Origin: Passalora sequoiae
Lineage: Eukaryota; Ascomycota; Dothideomycetes; Mycosphaerellales; Mycosphaerellaceae
Reading direction: 5' to 3'
Assembly (NCBI GenBank): GCA_013248845.1
Contig: WSQC01000015.1
Location: 682,001 to 746,000 of the forward strand
DNA length: 64,000 nucleotides
Shown here: positions 56,156 through 64,000 of the stretch, piece by piece
Position numbering within the stretch: position 1 is the first letter of the stretch
Layout of the letters: each line of letters begins with the position of its first letter
Program-made: the position numbers and the translations under genes
Notes under the pieces: model-generated
Told to the model about the DNA's origin: nothing
Database searches by the model: none
Seen by the model: the letters and a program-made list of their open reading frames with translations, nothing else

Positions 56156-57997
56156 ATGCCTCGGCTCTTCCCACGCCTCACCGCGACTGGTCTTCAAGCG
56201 ACCGCATATCTTGGTGGTATTGCTCTTTTCAGCATCTCGTTCCTGGTCTTCCTGAACAGTAGCATATCGTTCGTGGTCACCGAAGTAATAGGACAGAAAA
56301 AGGGCGTTGGCGATGCCGTGGGTACACTTGGGTTCGCGGATGAGCTGCTGGCTCTGGCGGCATGTCCTCTATGGGGCATGTTGAGTGATCGGATAGGAGT
56401 GAGAACGGTAGCCGTAGCGGGTTATTGTATTGTCGCTTTCAGCCTGGTTTGTCTCGTACAGAGCACTAATGTATACCCCGAATTGTTGTTTGGAAGACTT
56501 GGCTTTAGTCTGGGAGGCGCTGCGTGTTCGACCATGGTCACAGCCGTGCTTCCAGCGATGGTAGCAGAAAGAGCAAGCAACGACAAAGATGAGGAGCGAG
56601 CGCATCCTGAAGGACATGCTGCGAGATTGAGGGACGAAGAGAGGACAGTGCGTAATGGTAGCATTGGACATGCTACCTCTCCTAGCGTCAACAGCGAGCT
56701 TACCATCACTCCCGCGACATATGCCTCCGCAACAGAGCGATCTCACAATGCCGCTCAGAAGCCACCAGGGCAATTGGGCGAGGCCGGCGATGAATTTGCG
56801 GATCAGACTAGCGGTACTTCACAACTCGCAGGTCTGGTGGGCTTTTTCACAGGCGCTGGAGCACTTGTCGCTCTCGTCGTCTTCTTGCCGCTGCCTGCGT
56901 ATCTCCAGGACTTTGGCCGAGCCCGAAGCGTCCAGATCAGCTACTACATAGTCGCGGCCGTGGCTATCTGTGTTGCCATTTTCATCTTCTTCGGACTGCG
57001 CGACTTGCCTGGAGAGCACAACAAGACTTTCTCAGCTCTGCTGAAGGCACCGTACGACGAAAGCACAAGCGTTGGGCCCGAAGGTCATTTGCACACAACC
57101 CTATCACCGGCACCTTCATACTGGATCCTGGCCAAGGAGTCAATAAAGCTGGGCTTCACAGATCCAGCTATAGCCCTTGGCTATCTTGGCGGTTTCGTTG
57201 CGCGCGCTTCGTCGGTCGGCATTAGTCTCTTCATACCACTTTTCGTCAACGCCTATTTCGTGCGGAATGGTCTCTGTACCTCCAATCCAGATAACTTGAC
57301 AGACATTAAGAAGAACTGCGAACGCGCATACAGAGTTGCAGCTGCACTGACCGGCATTGGAGAGTTGGCGGCACTAATTTGTGCTCCAATTTTTGGCTGG
57401 CTAGGTGGTCGAGCCGCTCGCGGCAGATCCGAATGGCCTCTGCTAGTCGCGACAATCCTTGGCATCCTAGGATACGTGAGCTTCGGGCTGCTGAAGAATC
57501 CTGATGCGTTCCATGGAGGAGGCGGTTCATGGGCTGTCCTATCTGTCATTCTGATCGGAATCAGCCAGATCGGCGCAATTGTCTGCTCACTCGGCTTGTT
57601 AGGCCGTGGCGTGAATAGTGAATCCAAGGCTACCAACCAAAGCAATGAGCGACCAGGCACATCAGCGACCCTTCGATGTGGCGACGTAGGTGCCGTGGAA
57701 GGCGATGAAACTGCACCACTACTGCCGACCGCACGAACCAAATCACAGAATGAAAGCATCGACCGTTCTCGCCTGAAGGGCAGCATCGCTGGTATGTATA
57801 GCTTGGCAGGGGGTGCTGGTATCCTTATTCTCACAAAGTTTGGCGGCGCATTATTCGACAGTTGGACAGCTGGCGCCCCATTCTATCTTATGGCAATATT
57901 CAACGGAATATTGCTCGTTGCAATCGTGATTATTGGAGGAGGTGGTGCGATATTGAGAAAGCACAAGGTCAACGGGCCTCTTCAAAGAGTTGTGTAG
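56156..57997 (+). CDS. MFS transporter, YCR023C-like
   Basis: Single exon, 613 residues from ATG 56,156; the open frame before it has no ATG. Span 1 is ATAYLGGIALFSISFLVFLN, then a loop QKKGVGDAVGTLGFADELLA, span 2 with WGMLSDRIGVRTVAVAGY (MFS motif A), and span 4-5 FGRLGFSLGGAACSTMVTAV. A long hydrophilic loop (residues 138-225) interrupts the first half, and ASSVGISLFIPLFVNAYFV and APIFGWLGGRAAR mark the second half. GSIAGMYSLAGGAGILILTK and the last two spans end the protein. This build matches an uncharacterised fungal MFS group that includes yeast YCR023C, probably in an internal membrane. Substrate unknown. Confidence 0.85.
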   Translation: MPRLFPRLTATGLQATAYLGGIALFSISFLVFLNSSISFVVTEVIGQKKGVGDAVGTLGFADELLALAACPLWGMLSDRIGVRTVAVAGYCIVAFSLVCLVQSTNVYPELLFGRLGFSLGGAACSTMVTAVLPAMVAERASNDKDEERAHPEGHAARLRDEERTVRNGSIGHATSPSVNSELTITPATYASATERSHNAAQKPPGQLGEAGDEFADQTSGTSQLAGLVGFFTGAGALVALVVFLPLPAYLQDFGRARSVQISYYIVAAVAICVAIFIFFGLRDLPGEHNKTFSALLKAPYDESTSVGPEGHLHTTLSPAPSYWILAKESIKLGFTDPAIALGYLGGFVARASSVGISLFIPLFVNAYFVRNGLCTSNPDNLTDIKKNCERAYRVAAALTGIGELAALICAPIFGWLGGRAARGRSEWPLLVATILGILGYVSFGLLKNPDAFHGGGGSWAVLSVILIGISQIGAIVCSLGLLGRGVNSESKATNQSNERPGTSATLRCGDVGAVEGDETAPLLPTARTKSQNESIDRSRLKGSIAGMYSLAGGAGILILTKFGGALFDSWTAGAPFYLMAIFNGILLVAIVIIGGGGAILRKHKVNGPLQRVV

Positions 57998-58131
57998 CTT
58001 CCGCTATGCGATACACCCATCCTCACCCGGGCACCGTCGATATGCTCGCTCTATACTGTAGTGAGAACTGTCGCTCTGCCTATCAGAATGCATTCCGTAT
58101 GCTAAAGTACGCTGAGCAGAGCTCAAGTCGC

Positions 58132-61100
58132 TCAATTGGTCCAGTACCCCGATGACCTGCCACGTCGTCTGCGAGGCTGTCTTGTGGATACTTCGTCGGA
58201 CCCGCTGTCTCGTTCTCTCGCCTCCTCGTCCTCCGCGGAGTCTTCATCGACATAGTCCTCATCATCTGCCTCCTCTACTTGGCCCGTGCCAACATTATCA
58301 TCGCCGAAGTTATACAGCGCAAAGTCCGCTGGATATGCGTTCGCCGTCGCGTCCTCTTCGTCCTGAACACTATCATGACCTCCATTGTACCCCGCGCCTT
58401 TGCTGTGCGCTATTGTGGCCTTCTTCGACCGATCTGCTCCAGGACGAGACCCGCCTCGTGGCTTTCTGGCGGTAGCTGATGCCGACCTCCTTTCTGACCG
58501 ATGTGATGAGCTGCGAGACCGACGCGGCTTAGTGCTGACTTTACGGGCGCGCATAAGACCAGCTTCGTCCTCGGACACCACGATATCGTCAAAAGTGCGC
58601 GTGATATTCGCGTTGTGGACTCGAGGTGCAGCTTTGGTCTGTTCGCTGCTGGGCTGCTCCTCAGTGAAAGACTGAGGCCCGTAGTCGTATAACAACTCCT
58701 CGCCAGCTCAGATCTTTCGAGCGCTGTACAGTCCAATGCGATGCACTGCACTGACAAAGCGGATTCGTGCGTAGAGGTTGCAGTTGTCTTTTGCGTGGTT
58801 GGCGAAGCGGGTCTTGTTGCCGAAGTAAGTGCTGTCGGTCTCTTGAGCATTGCTGAGAGAGAACAAGTAGCTCAACTCTGATACTCATAGACCGCCCCAC
58901 GACGCTGTACTTCGCTTTGACTGATGACTTCGCCCTTGTACTCGCCTACAAATTCGTGCTCGCAAATGTCTTCGCCAGCGTAGAGACCAAGACCGTGTAC
59001 GCCGCTGATCGCAACGAACGTGCGCTTCGGCACAGCTCGCTGGATGCTCGCGTTACGGCACCGACTAGAGCGGACACGACCATCCTGTTTATGGCGTGCA
59101 TCGAGCACATCGTGGACACCACATTTGCCACATAGGTCAGGGTCGCATTCGCGACCGAGCTGGAAGCAAGCGCATGTACTATCGTTGAAGCAAAATCGCT
59201 TTGAGCCATTCTTGCCTCGCTCAGCAATGCAGTTGCAGCCTTGAAACTTCCTCGTACACATGGGCAGACAGCCACAAGTCTTCTCGCAAGGCACCTTTGT
59301 TTCGAAATAAGAGCAGCCAGCAACCTGACAAGAGGTGCCAGGATGGAAGCAAGGGTAGAATGGTCCGCGCTGGTCTAGCCTGCAATATTTCGCATTCTGC
59401 CAGGTCTGCACAGCACGTCGGTCTGTGGCTTGAGCAGAGCTTGCAGCCATGTCGATTCCTGGAGGGAATGCGATTGTTGTCCTGTGATTCACATTCGGCG
59501 GATTTACAATGTCCTCCAGGACTACCTTATCCTGGCTCTCATGGTCGTTGTTGCCACTCAGAGACTGTCTTATCTCGCCATGGAATGGACAGTGCAAGAG
59601 CATGCATACGCTGCACGTCGAAGCCTCGGCGGACGGATTCTGGCATTCCTCCGTCAAGAGAGCTCTTGGATACTCAGGCGTCTGAACGACGTGCCACATA
59701 CTCACTTTCGTGAATCCACCAAACTGGTCACATAGCAGCACAACTCGTGCGACACCCTGGGTCTTGGCCTCTGGTAATTTCGCGAGGACGTTTTTCCAAC
59801 GCGTGCTTTCTCGAATTTCGTTTCCGCAGTATGTCGCTCTCCTTGCTATAGCCAAAGCAACCGCGTCATCCTTCTTGACATCGGGCGTTGGGTCAAGCAG
59901 GAAGTGAAGCACATCGGACCAAGTGCAATCGAGCATTCGTAGGTTCGTCCTCATCCACCTTCGGCTTGTTTTTGGCGGATAACTTTGCTCGTCGAAGAGT
60001 TGTCTGAGCCCAATATTCGTTTTCATCTTGAAGCTCATGCATATATTGACTGACTACTTGCTCAACCTTCTTCTGTTCATTCCAGGTGCTTTCTTGTAGA
60101 GCTACTGTATCATTCAGCTTTTCGGGTGGGCTATCGCTTACAGCTTCGGCTGGCACTCGGGTGTCACTACTTGCAGACACCGTTATAAGGCTATTCGAGT
60201 TTTGCGAGACAGAGTCTTTCCTGCTCTGCATTGGGTGTCCCGCATCCGCATCTAATAGCCGCTCGGAGTAGTCAATACCATTGTTTTCGACCACGCCTGG
60301 AGTCTCACCCCGAGACTGCGTCGTGTGATCCGTTGTCGTTTCGGAAGGCGAAAGTGGATATGGACGTTGGTTTGATCTCGGCACAGCTGGCTGCCCGCTG
60401 TCGGTCATGGGCATTTTGCTTCCAGCATGCTGATGTCTCCTGTTTGCGTCAATCCCAAGGGGCTTTCTCTGTACATTGAGGCTGGTTCCATGAGACGGTT
60501 GTTGACTGGAAGTTCGCTTCGACTGCGAACTATGATCGGACGTTGGTTCCTGAGTGGCAACCGTTGCCTGGGCGCCGTCTAGTCTGTTAGACATCGACAT
60601 TTGTTGACTATTCTCCTTTCCCACCGCTGCTCCAGCTTGCGAGCTTCCATGTCCCGAGTCGTTGTGCTGCAGTCTCTCGTTGCTCATGGCTAGATCAGAT
60701 ATGTCCCACGAACCATTCATTAATGCGTCGTCACTTCTTTGACGTGAACTCTAAGGTGAGCGATGAGCCGTCGAGTTCATCATCAATCACGATCGGTCAC
60801 TTGTTCGCTGTGCGGCCATTGAGACTTAGATATCCGGGAATTCGGGTACTGTTACCATGACCAGATGTAGGCCTGAAGGCTGCTGGCCACGGCCCCAAGG
60901 GACCCTTCGCAGATGATCTTGCGCGGGACCTGCCATTACCATTCTGATCAGGGGTTGCATTGGGTCGTTCCAATCCAGGCCGCTGATCATCAGATTTAAG
61001 ATCAGTCGGCTCTATCAAGCCGCGCTTGGCCGTCTAGAGACGCCCTCAGGACGACGCTTTGTGATCGTCTGTGGGAACTGGCCCTTGGCCGATTGGCTCA

Positions 61101-61185
61101 TGCGCGGCTTCTGCGTTGGTTTAGTGGTTGCGTCTTCGTCATCAGAACTGCTAATATCGACGACATCTGTCGCCATCGGGCCCAT
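58132..61185 (-). pseudogene. Broken KMT6/EZH2 histone H3K27 methyltransferase
   Basis: In order on the minus strand: VVDISSSDDEDA near the start (ATG 61,185 or 61,176); a disordered N-terminal part; the region before CXC (WSDVLHFLLDPTPDVK, RVVLLCDQFGGFTK); the Cys-rich CXC domain (CEKTCGCLPMCTRKFQGCNC, CFNDSTCACFQLGRECDPDL); and the SET domain (RTFVAISGVHGLGLYAGEDI, TRFANH, ELLYDYG) with a basic/acidic tail. This is the catalytic subunit of PRC2. Disablements: TGA/TAG at 61,017-61,012 with a frame change; TGA at 60,799 and 60,733; a frame change near 60,720; another near 59,950; a one-base loss at TGA 58,874, inside the conserved YEYQ-LSYLFSL segment; and TGA at 58,710 just before AGEELLYDYG. 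No intron with usual signals repairs the SET breaks, so the gene is very probably dead. Confidence 0.8.
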
Positions 61186-62274
61186 TTGATAGCAGATTTA
61201 GGACAACACTGCTCTCAACTTGCGGCTGGTTCAGGACGGCGCTTCCTGAGCTGAACTGTGAGTGAATGGGCAGCACTGGGCCATTTAATATTAGAAGTAG
61301 CGATGCAGGGCAGACAGCGCGGCTTGTGGAATCGTATGAGCTACACGTCTCTGGGCTATTGGTCAGTCGTGCTGCATGACGTGGAATGGTTTTGAGCTGG
61401 CAGTAAACTTGCCTACATGCACATGTATGGCGCGACCTCCATCGACATTACTGCAACACGCGATCTTTTCAGTCGTGGTTCTGCTTCGTGGTTTTGGCAC
61501 TGCGCAGTAGGGTGGTGCGTGGATCAATGAGTGTTTTCTATGAAGCGTGTGTACGAAATTGTGCAGAACAAAGATGATGCATAGGCGGCACTTTACGTTT
61601 GCATGCCATGTGTGAGAGACTGACCTCGAGTGGTGCAGCGCTATTGCAAACGAAACAAAGTTTCGCCTGCTTGTACATCTGCAGTGGTGCTTCCCGAAGT
61701 GGTCCTCGCCGCGGGCTGAACGCCCCGTCCCGACACCTGCTAAACCAGAGCGGGAAGTCCCCAGTCAATCTCGTGCCAGCTCACATTCAATATTTGGTGG
61801 ACGCCCCTACATCTTTCGAATGCGAGTTGACTTGGACTTGATTGCGACCTTCCTGCTCGAGCTTAGCAGGCTTCGGGCCGCGTCCGCTCCGCCCGGGACA
61901 GGGGCCACTTCGGGTAGCACCGCTGTACGGTAGTTCAAGTACGGACCGTCGACTCCACTTCCATGCAGGAACATTGAAGGGACCAGCCACAGTGACGCCA
62001 GAGCTGTGCAGTGGGTTATGTAAGGTACATGTACTGGCGCTTCACTTCATGCTTCAGAATGCTAGTGGCAGTCGCGGACACATAGAATGGTGCCATTCGT
62101 TCGATTCATGGCTGCTGTTGTGACTGTTGCGCGGTCTTTGCGCCACTCGGAACAGACAGTGGCCGAGTGAACAGCAACCACGAGCAATCTCCATCGCATT
62201 GAGCATCTATGTATCAACAACAGCCACCTTGTGCGCAACATGGCGGCTCGCATGTCACGAGACTATGGCAGCCA
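61186..62274. other. Gene-free stretch with an inverted repeat and one TACATGTA
   Basis: Upstream of the KMT6 remnant and downstream of the cytochrome b5-domain gene. An imperfect inverted repeat lies at 61,680-61,750 and 61,850-61,922. TACATGTA is at 62,026. No gene recognised. Confidence 0.5.
61680..61922. repeat. Imperfect inverted repeat, arms about 70 bp
   Basis: The left arm contains GTGGTGCTTCCCGAAGTGG and CACCTGCTAA. The right arm, reversed, has GCGGTGCTACCCGAAGTGG and AGCCTGCTAA in the same order. The loop is about 100 bp. Both arms also resemble each other when translated, which suggests an old inverted duplication. Confidence 0.5.
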
Positions 62275-63162
62275 TCAATCCATGTCTTCGAGCTCCGACT
62301 TGTCATAGTCTTCTGGAACAAGTACACCAACCAAGCACGAGCCCAACATGTTCTCCCAGTTTACCCAAGGGTGAACATCCATGAAGAGCTGGGTGCCATC
62401 GCGACCTGCAGCCTTCATGAGTTCTGCTTCGCCACCAGGATGGAAGGGTAAGTATGGCGTAATATTGTATACCTTGCCCTGCCAGCTGCTCCACGCAGGC
62501 TTGCCCTTCCTCCCTGTCATCGTCTTGAGCTGACTTGGTGCGACACGCTGGAAGGTGGAAACGCCACTGAGGTTTCCACTTCTAGTCAATGCTGCCCAGT
62601 CCATGGGAGAGTGCCCAGGTGAGAGGAGTACTTTGCCGCGCGCGTTCGGAGTCTTCAGCGTACCGCTCGGCGACAGACTAGAGCTCACGCGCTGCTGACT
62701 ACCGGCAGGCGGACCTCGATTGGGCAGTGGCCCGCTTGATGGCACTCGAAGAGACGCGGCAGGACTAGTCCGCAGAGCCGGACTTGGGCGTGCCGGAGGC
62801 GCCATAAGACCTTGGCTGGTGACAGAAGGTCTTGGTGGTGCCGTCATTGAAGATGCGCGCTGTGCACTGTTTGCGGCCGGGTAGGAAGGCGCCGAAAATT
62901 GTTCAGCATCTTGTACCTCATCCTCGTCCCCCTCGTCTTCGTCGTGGTTGCTGGTTAAGGCAAATGTAGGCACCTCGCTCTCCACCTTTGTACCCCCGGC
63001 CTTGGGTGTGATCTCTCCCGGTGAAGAATTTGTATCTGACCCTGCTGTTTGGTCTTCACCCCCTGCCGTATGCTGACCCAAATCGCCAGAATCTTTGGCA
63101 CCAACGCTCGATGGCGGTGGCGGTGTTGTTGCAAGCCATGCTGGCATGAGACCGCGAAACAT
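62275..63162 (-). CDS. Cytochrome b5-domain protein, Irc21-like
   Basis: 295 residues from MFRGLMPAW; the frame extends further upstream (Met at 63,327), but the stretch before 63,162 looks non-coding. About 200 residues of Pro/Ser-rich linker precede a C-terminal cytochrome b5 domain: PAWSSWQGKVYNITPYLPFH with the haem-binding HPGG, then LMKAAGRDGTQLFMDVHPWV with the second His ligand in the HPWV context. Ending the protein is MLGSCLVGVLVPEDYDKSEL. The layout matches yeast Irc21 and fungal relatives, soluble b5-like electron carriers. No transmembrane anchor is seen. It shares an upstream region with the following gene. Confidence 0.85.
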   Translation of the reverse strand: MFRGLMPAWLATTPPPPSSVGAKDSGDLGQHTAGGEDQTAGSDTNSSPGEITPKAGGTKVESEVPTFALTSNHDEDEGDEDEVQDAEQFSAPSYPAANSAQRASSMTAPPRPSVTSQGLMAPPARPSPALRTSPAASLRVPSSGPLPNRGPPAGSQQRVSSSLSPSGTLKTPNARGKVLLSPGHSPMDWAALTRSGNLSGVSTFQRVAPSQLKTMTGRKGKPAWSSWQGKVYNITPYLPFHPGGEAELMKAAGRDGTQLFMDVHPWVNWENMLGSCLVGVLVPEDYDKSELEDMD

Positions 63163-63599
63163 TATTATACGGCAAGAGCGACCGCTGGGATAATCGGCTA
63201 TCCCTTGCAATTGCTTAGAAACTCGAGTATCATCGATGGTCGAATTTTGGTGGCAGGCGCTAGTCTCTGCGATGGAAAGTGGCAATGCCGATTGATTGTG
63301 GAGAGTGCATCTTACATGACTTTCCACCTGCTGCTAGTCGGACCTCAGGATCTCAGATTCTCTCATGCCTGTAACTCCTCGTCGAATAAGTCCAGGCTGA
63401 AGGGCAAGGCAAAATCTCGCAGAAGAGAAGATAAGATGTCATGGTCTTACGAGATCAAACGGGTGGGGATCGTGCGCCAAAACGCCGAGCTTGAAGTCCC
63501 GAGCTTCGTGCGCGAGTAACTGACATACATGTAGGTCTTTGTGCTACAATTTCACACAGGCGCGGAAACACATTCATCACAGAATAAGATCGGCCGATC
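63163..63599. promoter_or_regulatory. Divergent upstream region of the b5-domain gene and the mitochondrial-protein gene
   Basis: 437 bp. TACATGTA at 63,526, 74 bp before the start codon of the plus-strand gene. Confidence 0.5.
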
Positions 63600-64000
63600 A
63601 TGATATACAGAGCTTTGCTTTTTCGTGCGCTACGGCAACAAGCCACCTCGAAACGCTGTCTCCAGACTCTCACACGACCGCGACGAAGCGCTCCATCGAA
63701 TACACGATATGCCTCCCACGTACCATTTCAGACGATAAGATGGCTGTCCTCCAAGTCGGCAGCAGATGAGAAGATCGAAGAGATTACAGAGCTTTACGCG
63801 ACGGCACAAGATGAATTCGAGATAGCAATGGAGGAAACAGAGAAGGCCACCGTCTATGCTGAGGAAGATCGAAAAGCTGCTAGGGAGGAATTGACCAGAG
63901 TTCAAGAGGCATACAAGGCGGTCGTTGACGGCCCAGACCAGCAGCTTGCGGAAGAAGTCAAACGACGCATTGGACAGCGAATGAGAGAGCTGGAACAAGG
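63600..64000 (+). CDS. Mitochondrial protein, coiled-coil rich, cut by window end
   Basis: The frame from ATG 63,600 stays open to the window end (133 codons). The first ~55 residues are rich in Arg, Ser and Leu with almost no acid (MIYRALLFRALRQQATSKRC), a clear mitochondrial presequence ending near IRWLSSKSAAD. The mature part is highly charged and helical: IEEITELYATAQDEFEIAME, YAEEDRKAAREELTRV, LAEEVKRRIGQRMRELE. It resembles uncharacterised fungal mitochondrial proteins, but I cannot name the family. The 3' end lies beyond the window. Confidence 0.75.
   Translation, partial: MIYRALLFRALRQQATSKRCLQTLTRPRRSAPSNTRYASHVPFQTIRWLSSKSAADEKIEEITELYATAQDEFEIAMEETEKATVYAEEDRKAAREELTRVQEAYKAVVDGPDQQLAEEVKRRIGQRMRELEQ

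Noticed and set aside
58840..58880. A 32-bp intron (GTATCA...TCTCAG) that would bypass the SET frameshift in KMT6
   Set aside because: Too short for this genome's introns, and it would delete the conserved LSYLFSL segment that is plainly encoded there.
58132..61185. Frameshifts as assembly errors
   Set aside because: Not fully excluded, but long neighbouring genes are free of indels and several lesions are base substitutions to stops.

Overview
The window is chromosomal DNA of a filamentous ascomycete, most likely a dothideomycete. The evidence is GT-AG introns of about 48-60 bp, typical fungal gene families (GPC1, NNF1, ATP16, RPC25, SMC1, VPS5), a Dothideomycetes-style cysteine-rich hypothetical protein, and an 18-kb block stripped of CpA/TpG in the manner of repeat-induced point mutation (RIP). 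The class assignment is inference; no rRNA, tRNA or CRISPR was found.

Left gene-bearing part (1-13,661): the 3' part of a Gln/Pro-rich protein gene whose tail looks broken, a decayed amino-acid permease, an intact DHA1-type drug transporter, a NUFIP1/Rsa1-like snoRNP factor, the Pol III subunit RPC25 and the cohesin subunit SMC1. The SMC1 gene carries a small in-frame 3' intron.

Central block (13,662-31,763): an AT-shifted, CpA/TpG-depleted island with no intact gene. Its borders carry imperfect inverted repeats of about 34 bp (18 bp identical) with a 5-bp direct repeat, CGAGA, immediately outside on both sides. Inside is the remnant of an integrase-core (DDE) transposase. I read this as one large TIR DNA transposon inserted into the divergent promoter between SMC1 and GPC1. 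Nested in it is a 12.3-kb Ty3/Gypsy retrotransposon (17,430-29,771) with 253-bp LTRs, a gag-protease frame, an RT-RNaseH-integrase frame and an unexpected third frame of about 950 codons. It also holds a 23-bp palindrome dispersed in six copies. The frames appear to be killed mainly by stops of the kind RIP makes.

Right gene-bearing part (31,764-64,000): GPC1 acyltransferase, kinetochore NNF1, a cytochrome b561-like membrane protein, the ATP synthase delta subunit (six exons), a large protein with a repeated acidic/basic motif, the retromer sorting nexin VPS5, an F-box-like protein, a SET/MYND protein, a CxxC hypothetical protein, an MFS transporter, the remains of a KMT6/EZH2 histone H3K27 methyltransferase with at least six disablements, a cytochrome b5-domain protein, and the start of a mitochondrial protein cut by the window end. 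Gene pairs are mostly convergent or divergent with short spacers, and the palindrome TACATGTA is strongly over-represented between them.
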